A stretch of DNA of 64,000 bases from Sphingomonas sp. IBVSS2. GTDB taxonomy: Bacteria; Pseudomonadota; Alphaproteobacteria; Sphingomonadales; Sphingomonadaceae. Every line of letters starts with the position of its first letter. Position 1 is the stretch's first letter. The stretch lies in contig NZ_NFUR01000002.1 in NCBI RefSeq assembly GCF_002127225.1, positions 496,001-560,000 on the forward strand, in the 5' to 3' direction. A model generated the notes under the pieces. That model was not told the DNA's origin and did no database searches. It saw nothing but the letters and a program-made list of their open reading frames with translations. Shown here piece after piece: positions 24,420 through 32,611 of this stretch. A program made the translations under genes and the position numbers.

Positions 24420-26203
24420 TGGAGCACGCCAACGAGGCTTCGCTGCTCGGCGAATATGTGCCGTTGCTCGGTTTCGCGCTGGTCTTCGTGCTGGTGTTCC
24501 GCCGCTTCGGGCTCGGCGCCACGCTCGGCTATCTGGTCGCGGGTGCGATCGTCGGGCCGCAGGTGCTCGGGCTGGTCGGCGATGCCGAGAGCAAGATGGG
24601 CATCGCCGAACTGGGCATCGCGCTACTGCTCTTCCTCGTCGGCCTGGAGCTCAGCCCCTCGCGATTGTGGCGGATGCGGCGCGACATCTTCGGGCTCGGC
24701 CTGCTCCAGGTGGCGATCTGCGGCCTGGTGATCGCGGGCATGGTGTGGCTGGCGACCGGCAGTTCGATCGGCGCGGCGCTCGCGCTCGGCCTGCCGCTGG
24801 CGCTGTCGTCGACCGCGCAGGTGCTGCCGATGCTGCAATCGGCGGGGCGCCTGCGCACTCCGCTCGGCGAGCGCGCCTTCGCGATCCTGTTGTTCCAGGA
24901 CCTCTCGATCGTTCCCCTGATCACCATCGTCGCCGCGCTCTCGCGCAATCCACAGCATCAGAGCAGCACGCCCGGCTGGCTGCTCGGCGTCTATACGGTG
25001 CTGGCGATCATCGGCCTGATCCTGGCCGGCCGTTATCTGCTGCGACCGCTGTTCCGGCTGATCGGCAATCTCGGCGAGCGCGAGATGTTCATCTTTGCCG
25101 GGCTGTTCACGGTGATCGCGGCCGCGGCGATCATGGAGGCGCTGGGGCTTTCCGCGGCGCTGGGCGCTTTCATCGCCGGCGTGATGCTGGCCGATTCGCC
25201 CTATCGCCACGAGCTGGAGGCGGATGTCGAGCCGTTCCGCTCGATCCTGCTCGGGCTGTTCTTCCTCGCCGTGGGCATGACGCTGAACCTCCACGCGATC
25301 GCCGAGCGGCCGTTCTTCGTCGTCGGCATGGCGCTGGCGCTGATCGCCGCCAAGGCCGCGATCATCATGGGGCTGGGCATGGTGTTCGGCATGCCGCGGC
25401 GCCAGGCCTTCGCGCTGGGCGTGCTGCTCAGCCAGGGTGGCGAGTTCGGCTTCGTGCTGTTCGCCCAGGCCCAGTCGGCGATGCTGATCGAGGGGCAGGC
25501 CGCGAGCATCTTCGGCGCGATCGTAACCCTGTCGATGGCGACCACGCCGTTCCTGATGATGGCGACCAAGCGGTTGCGGACCGAGCCCGCGCCGAGCGCG
25601 GAAGGCGTCGAGGGACCGCAGCACGAGGGCGCCAATGCCGTGGTGGTGGGCTATGGCCGCTTCGGCCAGACGGTGGCGCAGATGCTGCTCTCGCAGGACA
25701 TCCCCGTCACCATCATCGACACCGATGTGGAGATGATCCAGACCGCGAATGATTTCGGCATGAAAGTCTATTATGGCGACGGCCTGCGCATCGACATGTT
25801 GCGCCAGGCGGGCGCGGCCGAAGCGGAACTGGTGCTGTTCTGCAACGATGGCGACAAGATCGACACCGAGTTCCTCGAAGCGGTCCATCATGCCTTTCCC
25901 AAGGCGACGGTGTTCGTGCGCGCCTATGACCGGCGCAGCGTGATCAAGATGAAGGGCGCGCCGGTGGGCGGCGTGGTGCGCGAGTTGCTCGAAAGCGCGG
26001 TGATGATGGCACGCCAGGCGATGCAGGCCGTGGGCGTCGACCAGATGGAGATCGACAGGACCGAAGCGGAGTATCGCCGCCGCGACAGCGCCCGGCTGGA
26101 CGTGCAGCGCGAGACCGGCGACCTGCGGGCCGGAAGCGACGGCATGGTCACCCATGCGAGCAGGGCGGCCGCGATCGAGATCGATCTCGAGTCCTCGGGA
26201 TGA
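24419..26203 (+). CDS. CPA2-family monovalent cation:proton antiporter (KefB/YbaL type)
   Basis: 594 residues. About twelve membrane helices occupy residues 1-390, with CPA2 features LGYLVAGAIVGP, LLLFLVGLELSPSRLWRMR, FQDLSIVPL and LSQGGEFGFVLF. A RCK/TrkA-N domain follows at about 410-530 (NAVVVGYGRFGQTVAQMLL is the NAD-binding loop). KefB/C proteins export K+ in exchange for H+ and are gated by glutathione adducts; whether this one is gated so is unknown. The dgkA start overlaps its stop by 4 bases. Confidence 0.9.
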   Translation: MEHANEASLLGEYVPLLGFALVFVLVFRRFGLGATLGYLVAGAIVGPQVLGLVGDAESKMGIAELGIALLLFLVGLELSPSRLWRMRRDIFGLGLLQVAICGLVIAGMVWLATGSSIGAALALGLPLALSSTAQVLPMLQSAGRLRTPLGERAFAILLFQDLSIVPLITIVAALSRNPQHQSSTPGWLLGVYTVLAIIGLILAGRYLLRPLFRLIGNLGEREMFIFAGLFTVIAAAAIMEALGLSAALGAFIAGVMLADSPYRHELEADVEPFRSILLGLFFLAVGMTLNLHAIAERPFFVVGMALALIAAKAAIIMGLGMVFGMPRRQAFALGVLLSQGGEFGFVLFAQAQSAMLIEGQAASIFGAIVTLSMATTPFLMMATKRLRTEPAPSAEGVEGPQHEGANAVVVGYGRFGQTVAQMLLSQDIPVTIIDTDVEMIQTANDFGMKVYYGDGLRIDMLRQAGAAEAELVLFCNDGDKIDTEFLEAVHHAFPKATVFVRAYDRRSVIKMKGAPVGGVVRELLESAVMMARQAMQAVGVDQMEIDRTEAEYRRRDSARLDVQRETGDLRAGSDGMVTHASRAAAIEIDLESSG

Positions 26204-26577
26204 AGGGGCGGCCCTTCCGCGCGCGGATGGGGTTCGCGCTGGCCGGCATCCGCGCCGGCTGGGCGCGCGAGGCGAGCTTTCGCAGCCAGGCCCGCCTCGC
26301 GGCGTTGGCCCTGGTCGCGCTGCTCCTGCTCAGGCCGGCGCCCATCTGGTGGGGGCTGGTCGCGGTCTGCTGCGCGATCGTGCTGGCATTGGAGCTGGTG
26401 AATTCGGCGATGGAAGCGGTGATCGACCTGCTGCATCCCGGCATCCATCCGTCGATCAAGGCCGCGAAGGACATGCTGGCGGGCGCGGTGCTGGTGATGA
26501 GCATCGCGGCACTCGCCGTGGCGGCGGCGATGGTGGCGGCGAGCGGGCCGCATTTCCTGGAGGAGATCGGGCTGTGA
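26200..26577 (+). CDS. dgkA: Diacylglycerol kinase
   Basis: 125 residues with three membrane helices. The catalytic signature [16 protein letters not shown] matches the conserved E-x2-N-x3-E-x2-D pattern of DgkA, with [14 protein letters not shown] after it. The enzyme phosphorylates diacylglycerol to phosphatidate, recycling lipid by-products of envelope glycan assembly. It overlaps the antiporter by 4 bases and the DUF423 gene by 4 bases (GTGA). Confidence 0.93.
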   Translation: MKGRPFRARMGFALAGIRAGWAREASFRSQARLAALALVALLLLRPAPIWWGLVAVCCAIVLALELVNSAMEAVIDLLHPGIHPSIKAAKDMLAGAVLVMSIAALAVAAAMVAASGPHFLEEIGL

Positions 26578-26912
26578 GGATCGTGACGGTGCTGGCGGCG
26601 CTTTCGGGCGCGGTGGCGGTAGCGGCGGGGGCGTTCGGCGCGCACGGCGCGAGCGGCGAGGCGGCGGAATGGCTCAAGACCGGCGGCCATTACCAGCTGG
26701 TCCATGCAGTGGCGGCGCTGGTCGCGGTGCGGATGGGCGAGCGGATCTCGCCATGGCTGTTCGTGATCGGCGGCGCGGGGTTCGCAGGGACGCTCTACCT
26801 GATGGCGCTGGGCGGCCCGCGCTGGCTGGGCGCAGTGACGCCGCTGGGCGGCGCGGCGCTGATCGCGGGATGGCTCTGCCTGGCGGTGGGCGCGTGGAGG
26901 CGGCCCGCCTGA
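26574..26912 (+). CDS. DUF423-family small membrane protein
   Basis: 112 residues from a GTG start that overlaps the dgkA stop. Family signature: GAFGAHG near the N-terminus, [17 protein letters not shown] in the second helix, then two further helices ([31 protein letters not shown]). Four predicted membrane helices in all. Function of DUF423 is unknown. Confidence 0.9.
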   Translation: MRIVTVLAALSGAVAVAAGAFGAHGASGEAAEWLKTGGHYQLVHAVAALVAVRMGERISPWLFVIGGAGFAGTLYLMALGGPRWLGAVTPLGGAALIAGWLCLAVGAWRRPA

Positions 26913-27532
26913 ACCCGAGCGACTTCATCCGGGCACGGCTGCCCGTGCTGCCGGTGCCGGGCATTGCCGAGATCGCGCTGCACAAGGCGGTGCCCGCCAG
27001 CGGGCTCGGCCGGCTGGCGGCGGCGGACCGGGACTTCGGCTCGCCCTATTGGGCCTATTACTGGCTGGGCGGACTGGCGCTGGCGCGGTTCGTGCTCGAC
27101 CGGCCGGAGGTCGTGGCCGGGCGGCGGGTGCTCGATCTGGGCTGCGGCTCGGGACTGGTGGCGATCGCCGCGGCGAAGGCCGGGGCGGCAAGGGTGCTGG
27201 CGGTGGATATCGACCCCTATGCGCTGGCGGCCGCGGCGCTGAATGCGGCGGCGAACGGCGTCATGGTCGAGGCGGTGCACGCCGACCTGACCGATGGGCC
27301 CGCGCCCGAGGTGGACCTGATCCTGGCCGGCGACGTGTTCTACGATCCGGAGCCGGCGGCGCGGGTTGGGCCTTTCCTCGCGCGCTGCCACGCGGCCGGG
27401 GTGGAGGTGCTGGTGGGCGATCCCCGCCGCGCGCCGCTGCCGCTGGAGCGGTTGCGGGTGCTGGCGGAGTATTCGTTTGCGGAGACGGATAGCGGCGTGA
27501 TGCGAGCAACGGAGGTGTTCGCGTTCGGTTGA
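26894..27532 (+). CDS. Class I SAM methyltransferase, ETF-beta lysine methyltransferase-like
   Basis: 212 residues from the GTG at 26894, overlapping DUF423 by 19 bases. The SAM-binding motif is [20 protein letters not shown], with the acidic loop AVDIDPYA, and the motif [13 protein letters not shown] is similar to D-x-x-Y substrate-contact loops of the lysine methyltransferase family 21/ETFB group. Upstream [19 protein letters not shown] is also typical. Protein lysine methylation of the electron-transfer flavoprotein beta subunit is a reasonable guess. Confidence 0.82.
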   Translation: MEAARLNPSDFIRARLPVLPVPGIAEIALHKAVPASGLGRLAAADRDFGSPYWAYYWLGGLALARFVLDRPEVVAGRRVLDLGCGSGLVAIAAAKAGAARVLAVDIDPYALAAAALNAAANGVMVEAVHADLTDGPAPEVDLILAGDVFYDPEPAARVGPFLARCHAAGVEVLVGDPRRAPLPLERLRVLAEYSFAETDSGVMRATEVFAFG

Positions 27533-27538
27533 AACTCT

Positions 27539-27555
27539 CCTCCCTGGAAGGGAGG
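27539..27555. terminator. Probable bidirectional terminator hairpin
   Basis: CCTCCCT-GGA-AGGGAGG forms a perfect 7-bp stem, extendable by G-T pairing, between the convergent methyltransferase and aminopeptidase genes. Neither side has a strong T-run. Confidence 0.4.
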
Positions 27556-27565
27556 GGAATGATAG

Positions 27566-29440
27566 CTATTCCTCCCCGACGATCTTCGCCACGCCGGCGG
27601 CCGCGTTCGGATGATAGCCCGCCTTGGCGCCCTCGTAGAAGCGAAGCGCGATCGGCTTGCCCCAGTCGCCCTGGGCCATCAGGTCCTTGTAGATCGGGTA
27701 GATCAGCAGGCCGCGGCCGACACGCTTCACGAATTCCTCGATCCCCGGGAGCGCCGGCTCGTAGCGGTTGGCGATCGCCAGTTCGGCCCAGGCCGACCGG
27801 ACATAGGCGTTGTTCGAGGCGGACAGGCCGAGCGCCCCGTCGAGCTCGGCGAGGCGGGCCGGCGTCTGCTGGCGCGGGATGCCGTTCAGGAAGCGCAGCC
27901 ATTGCTGGGTCGCCCAGCCGGCCGGCTGCACCGCGCTCGCCGGGCCGCCGGCGTTGAACGCCGCGAGCTTCGCGTCCACGGCGGCAAGCGTTGCCGACGT
28001 CACGTGCACGGCATTGTCGGGGAGTCCCGGCCGATAGGCCCAGCGATCGAGCTCCAGCTTCGCCTCGAGCGCCTTGTCGCCCTTGATCAGATTGGCGCGC
28101 AGGTCCGCCAGGAAGCCGGCGGTGGTCTGTGGCTGGAAGGCATGGCGATCGAAATAGGCGCGCAGATAGGCGTCCCATTTCGCCCGGCCCACCGCCGCTT
28201 CGATCGTGCGCAGGAAGGTCGAGCCCTTGAAATAGTCGAGCTGGCCGAAGGTCGCCCCCGGATCGCCATGGAGGCGGGTGGTGGCGGCGTCGCTGCCGCC
28301 GGCATCCTTGATGTCGCGCTGCAGCCCGTCCCAGTCGAGATCGGCGTACATGGCGGCGCGCTCCTTGCCATAGACCGCCTCCATGATCCGGTTCTCGAAA
28401 TAGGTGGTGAAGCCCTCGTTGAGCCAGCTGTCCGACCAGGTCGCGTTGGTGACGAGGTTGCCCGACCAGCTATGCGCCAGTTCGTGCGCGACGACGTCGG
28501 TATTCGAGCGGTCGCCGGTGATGATCGTCGGCGTCAGGAAGGTGAGGGTGGGGTTCTCCATGCCGCCATAGGGGAAGCTGGGCGGCAGCACGAGCATGTC
28601 GTAGCGGCCCCAGCGATAGGGGCCGTAGAGCGCCTGCGCCGCGTCGATCATCTTCTCGACATCGCCGACCTCGTACGCCGCGGCATCGAGCATCGAAGGC
28701 TCGGTCCACACGCCCGAGCGCTTGCCGGTCGCCTTGAAGGCGAGGTCGCCCACGGCCATCGCCACGAGATAGGGCGGCACCGGCTTGTCCATCCGGAAGC
28801 GGAACCTGCGCTTGCCGTCCGGCGCGGCCTGGCCCTTCTCGCCGTCGAGCCGGTCGCCGCTCATCACCGCGACGAAGCCGGCGGGCACGGTGAGCGTCGC
28901 CGACCAGGTCTGGCGGATGCCGGGGCTGTCCTGGGTGGGGATCCAGCTGCGGTTGTTGATCGGCTGGCCCTGGCTGAACAGATAGGGCTTGCGCTTCCCG
29001 GCGGTGAGCTCCGGGGCGAGCCACTGGAGCGCCGATGCGCCCGGCCGTGTCTTGTAGCGGATCAGGATCTGCTTGTTGCCCTCGAGCTGCACGGTGAGCG
29101 CCGAGCCCAGCTCCTTGTCGCGCGGGCCGATGGTGAAGGGGAGCGGCTTGCCCTTGGGGCAAGTGACCGAGATCACGTCGAGATCATCGACGTCCAGCAC
29201 GATCTCCTTCGCGCCGGTAGCGGCGAGCACGTCGAGCGTCGCGACGCCGGACAGCGTCTTGCCGGCGAAGTCGACGTCGAGGTTCAGATCGACGTGCGTC
29301 ACTCGCGCCACTTCGGGCACGGCATGGGTCCACGCGTCCTTCGCCTCGGGCGTGGTCAGGATCGGGGCGGGCTTGCCGGTCTGGGCGGCGGCGGGCGCGG
29401 CGATCACGATCGCGGCGGCGAGAGCGGGGAGGATGCGCAT
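27566..29440 (-). CDS. Secreted M1-family aminopeptidase
   Basis: 624 residues: a signal peptide (MRILPALAAAIVIAAPAAAQ), an N-terminal beta domain, then the M1 catalytic domain with G-G-M-E-N at 292-296 (substrate amino-terminus recognition) and H319-E-L-A-H323 with Glu342 in NEGF as zinc ligands. The C-terminal helical domain is of leukotriene-A4-hydrolase type. It is likely periplasmic and trims N-terminal residues from peptides. The length fits the LTA4H-like subgroup, not the long PepN type. Confidence 0.93.
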   Translation of the reverse strand: MRILPALAAAIVIAAPAAAQTGKPAPILTTPEAKDAWTHAVPEVARVTHVDLNLDVDFAGKTLSGVATLDVLAATGAKEIVLDVDDLDVISVTCPKGKPLPFTIGPRDKELGSALTVQLEGNKQILIRYKTRPGASALQWLAPELTAGKRKPYLFSQGQPINNRSWIPTQDSPGIRQTWSATLTVPAGFVAVMSGDRLDGEKGQAAPDGKRRFRFRMDKPVPPYLVAMAVGDLAFKATGKRSGVWTEPSMLDAAAYEVGDVEKMIDAAQALYGPYRWGRYDMLVLPPSFPYGGMENPTLTFLTPTIITGDRSNTDVVAHELAHSWSGNLVTNATWSDSWLNEGFTTYFENRIMEAVYGKERAAMYADLDWDGLQRDIKDAGGSDAATTRLHGDPGATFGQLDYFKGSTFLRTIEAAVGRAKWDAYLRAYFDRHAFQPQTTAGFLADLRANLIKGDKALEAKLELDRWAYRPGLPDNAVHVTSATLAAVDAKLAAFNAGGPASAVQPAGWATQQWLRFLNGIPRQQTPARLAELDGALGLSASNNAYVRSAWAELAIANRYEPALPGIEEFVKRVGRGLLIYPIYKDLMAQGDWGKPIALRFYEGAKAGYHPNAAAGVAKIVGEE

Positions 29441-29495
29441 GCCGATGTGCTAGGCGGATCGAAGGCGAACGGCAACCGATGCGCTGCTTCTCTCT

Positions 29496-29510
29496 CTTCC
29501 CGGCGGGAAG
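29496..29510 (-). terminator. Short hairpin directly after the hybrid kinase stop
   Basis: CTTCCC-GGC-GGGAAG is a perfect 6-bp stem that ends one base before the kinase stop codon (29511-29513). It may terminate the kinase transcript ahead of the aminopeptidase gene. The minus-strand downstream side is AGAGAGA, so it lacks a T-run. Confidence 0.35.
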
Positions 29511-31526
29511 TCACTGGTCGAGCATGTCGCGCACCTTCGCCGCCAGGTCGGTATAGGTGAAGGGCTTGGGCAGCAGCTGCACGCCGGGGTCGAGCCGGCC
29601 ATGATGGACGATCGCGTTGCGGGCATAGCCGGTCGTGAAGAGGATCTTGAGATCGGGCCGCTTCGCATGCGCCTCGGTGGCGAGCACCGCGCCGGTCATG
29701 CCGCCGGGCAGCACGACATCGGTGAACAGCAGGTCGATCGCTTCCCGCTCGGCATCGAGCGCGGCGAGCGCGGCGGGGCCGTCCCCCGCCTCGATCACAC
29801 GGTAGCCCAGTTCGCGCAGCACCTCGACCGTATAGGCGCGGACATTCTCGTCGTCCTCGCATACCAGGATCGTCTCGTCGACATTGCCCTGCGGCGCGGG
29901 AAGCACCGGAGCATGGGCCGCCGCGCCTCGGGCCGTGCCGTGGAAGCGGGGCAGGTAGATCTTCACGGTCGTGCCGCTCCCCCGCTCCGAATAGATGCGG
30001 ACATGCCCGCCCGACTGCTTGATGAAGCCATAGACCATCGACAGGCCCAGGCCCGTGCCGCGTCCCACTTCTTTGGTGGTGAAGAAGGGCTCGAAGGCAT
30101 GGGCGAGCGTTTCCGCATCCATGCCGGTGCCGGTGTCGGACACGCAGATCAGCACATATTGGCCGGGTGCCACTTCGGCGTCGATCGCGGCATAATGGCT
30201 GTCGAGATGGGTATTGGCAGTCTCGATGGTCAGCTTGCCGCCCTGCGGCATCGCGTCGCGCGCGTTGACGGCCAGGTTGAGCAGCGCATTCTCCAGCTGG
30301 TTCGCGTCCACTTCCGCCGGCCAGACGCGCGCGGCCTGCACGATCTCCACTTCGATCATCTCGCCCAGGCTGCGATGGAGCAGGTCGGACATGCCGGCGA
30401 TCAGCCGGTTCGGATCGACCCGTTTCGGCGCGAGCGGCTGGCGGCGCGAGAATGCCAGCAGGCGCTGGGTGAGCACCGCCGCGCGCTGCGCCCCGTTCAT
30501 CGCTGCGCCGGCCGCGCGGGCCAGCCGGGGCTGATCGGGCGGCAGGTTGCGCTGGAGAATGTCGAGATTGCCGGTGACGATCTGGAGCAGGTTGTTGAAG
30601 TCGTGCGCGACGCCGCCGGTCAGCTGGCCCACCGTCTCCATCTTCTGGGACTGGCGCAGCGCCGCCTCGGCCGCGGCGAGAGCCTCCGCCGCCTGGCGCT
30701 CGGCGGTGATGTCGCGCGCCACGCAATAGAGCAGGTCGCCTTCGGGCACCGCCGTCCAGCTGAACCAGTGATAGTCGCCGTCCTTGCCGCGGAAGCGGTT
30801 CTCGAAGCGCAGGGTGGGCGCGCCCTGCTGCAGCCCGGTCAGCTCCGCGCGGGTGCGCTTGCGGTCGTCGGGATGCTCCATCCATTCCGAGGTACGGCCT
30901 ACCAGTTCTTCGGCATTCCAGCCGAGGATCTCGGTCCAGGCGGGGCTGACGTTGCGCCACACGCCATGGCTGTCCGCGATCAGGAACGGATCGCGCGCCA
31001 GCGTCCATAGTCGGTTGCGATCGGCGATCGCCTCGCGCTCGGCGAGCACGCGGGCCGTCGTCTCGCTGACGATGCACAGCACGCCGCCCACCGTGCCGTC
31101 GTCGTCGAACACGGGCGAATAGCTGATGTCGAAATAGGTGGTCTCGCCGCGCCCCTGGTCGCGCTCGATATAGAAGGGGCGGTCCTTGGCCCAGAAGGTC
31201 TCGCCGGTGTCGCGCACGCCCTGGAGCAGCGGGCCGAGATCGTCCCAGAGCTCGCCCCACCATATCAGCGCCGACTGGCCGAGCGCGCACGGGTGCTTGT
31301 CGCCGATCGTCGGCGCATAGGCCTCGTTGTAGAGTGCGCAGAATTCGGGGCCCCAGAACATCACGATCTCGGCGCGGGCGGGCAGCATCATGCGAAGCGA
31401 GGCGAGGAGCGCGTTCGACCAGCCGGCAGCGGGGCCCAGTGGCGATTCGTCGCCGATCGCGGCCGTCAGTCGGCCCAATTCTCCAAAGGCTGCTAGCGAG
31501 GTGGCTGGAGAGATCGCGGTGGCCAT
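29511..31526 (-). CDS. PAS-containing hybrid histidine kinase with receiver domain
   Basis: 671 residues from the ATG at 31526, preceded by GGGGGA; a TTG at 31583 is the alternative. Domains: an N-terminal GAF/PAS-like region (about 10-160), a PAS domain (about 175-300), HisKA with GGVAHDFNNLLQ holding the phosphorylatable His (about 335), HATPase with NLAVNARDAMPQGG, DTGTGM and GRGTGLGLS, and a C-terminal receiver with TDVVLPGGM (phospho-Asp). No membrane segment is seen, so it is a soluble sensor. The family often senses light or redox, but no LOV Cys motif was found. No cognate regulator is adjacent apart from the LytTR gene upstream. Confidence 0.9.
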   Translation of the reverse strand: MATAISPATSLAAFGELGRLTAAIGDESPLGPAAGWSNALLASLRMMLPARAEIVMFWGPEFCALYNEAYAPTIGDKHPCALGQSALIWWGELWDDLGPLLQGVRDTGETFWAKDRPFYIERDQGRGETTYFDISYSPVFDDDGTVGGVLCIVSETTARVLAEREAIADRNRLWTLARDPFLIADSHGVWRNVSPAWTEILGWNAEELVGRTSEWMEHPDDRKRTRAELTGLQQGAPTLRFENRFRGKDGDYHWFSWTAVPEGDLLYCVARDITAERQAAEALAAAEAALRQSQKMETVGQLTGGVAHDFNNLLQIVTGNLDILQRNLPPDQPRLARAAGAAMNGAQRAAVLTQRLLAFSRRQPLAPKRVDPNRLIAGMSDLLHRSLGEMIEVEIVQAARVWPAEVDANQLENALLNLAVNARDAMPQGGKLTIETANTHLDSHYAAIDAEVAPGQYVLICVSDTGTGMDAETLAHAFEPFFTTKEVGRGTGLGLSMVYGFIKQSGGHVRIYSERGSGTTVKIYLPRFHGTARGAAAHAPVLPAPQGNVDETILVCEDDENVRAYTVEVLRELGYRVIEAGDGPAALAALDAEREAIDLLFTDVVLPGGMTGAVLATEAHAKRPDLKILFTTGYARNAIVHHGRLDPGVQLLPKPFTYTDLAAKVRDMLDQ

Positions 31527-31629
31527 CCGTCCCCCGGAGAGTGTCTGTTTCGTTGCGCGGACGAAATCGCCGTCCGCCGTCAAGTCAACGCGGCAGGCGC
31601 CATTCGGCTCCCGAAAAGCTGGGGATGAT

Positions 31630-32478
31630 TCACTGCGCGAAAGCGGCGAGGGCAGTGCGATAGCTGCGGCCGAGCGGGACGATGGCGCCGCAGCTGAGCT
31701 GTACGGCGAGCCGGCCGCTCGCCTCGCGATAGATTTGCGAGACGTGGTGCTGGTTCACCACGATCTGGCGATGCACGCGGATGAAGCCGAACGCCGCGAA
31801 GCGCCCGGCCAGTTCGGAAAGCGGCGCGCGGACCAGGTGCACGCGGCCATGGGCCAGGATCTCGCTGTAGTTCCCCGCCGAACGGATCTGCGCCACGTCG
31901 CAGGCACGCACGCGCAGGAAGGGCGCCTCGGGCAGGCTGAGCCATTGTTCGGCACTCGGCTGGGCGGGCGACGCTAGCGGCGGCTCGGCGAAGGGTGCAT
32001 CCGCCTCATAGGGGTCTTGCCGGTTGGCGAGATGGCGTCGCCAGGCCATCAGCGACAGCCATGCAGTCGAACCCAGCGCGATCGCGCGGGGCAGGAAATT
32101 GTCGACCGGCACCGGCGGCGGTCCGTGGGGGCCGCAAAGCTGATAGGGAGAAATGGCGATCGCGAAGCGCGATGCCGCGAACTCGGTGAGCATCACCGGC
32201 ACGAACGCGAATGCGCCGAGCAGCAGGGGCGATCGCTTCGGCGCCTGCAATATCTCTTCCATCGGCTTGCGGCTTGCCCAGGCGATGGTGAGCATGGCGC
32301 CCCAGACGAGCAGCCGCGCCAGCCGCGCCTCGTCCGGATGCTCCGCGGCGAAGCTTCCCGTATTCGCTTCCAGCCCGCCAATCCCATAGCCGAGCAGGAA
32401 GGCGAACAGCGCGAACGCCGTCGCCGCGCTCAACGGGATCCTGATGTTCCAGATCGACTCGCGCGCCGCCACTTCCAT
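31630..32478 (-). CDS. Membrane-anchored LytTR-family transcriptional regulator
   Basis: 282 residues. Four hydrophobic segments (about 12-34, 50-66, 80-100, 125-147) precede a LytTR DNA-binding domain at about 180-280 (FLRVRACDVAQIRSAGNYSEI, FIRVHRQIVVNQHHV, and the GRSYRTAL end). Membrane-LytTR proteins of this kind act without a separate kinase. It is divergent from the TonB-dependent receptor at 32612, which is its likely target; that link is inferred from position. Confidence 0.88.
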   Translation of the reverse strand: MEVAARESIWNIRIPLSAATAFALFAFLLGYGIGGLEANTGSFAAEHPDEARLARLLVWGAMLTIAWASRKPMEEILQAPKRSPLLLGAFAFVPVMLTEFAASRFAIAISPYQLCGPHGPPPVPVDNFLPRAIALGSTAWLSLMAWRRHLANRQDPYEADAPFAEPPLASPAQPSAEQWLSLPEAPFLRVRACDVAQIRSAGNYSEILAHGRVHLVRAPLSELAGRFAAFGFIRVHRQIVVNQHHVSQIYREASGRLAVQLSCGAIVPLGRSYRTALAAFAQ

Positions 32479-32611
32479 GCACGCACGATAGCTCGCGAAC
32501 GCGCGCGCGCGAACTGCCGTTCGTCACGCCCGCGATCCATTCGTCCCAGCCCGCTCCCCGCGCTGCCGCCGCGCCGGCCAATCCGGCCGGGTTGGGAAGA
32601 GGGTTCGTGTC

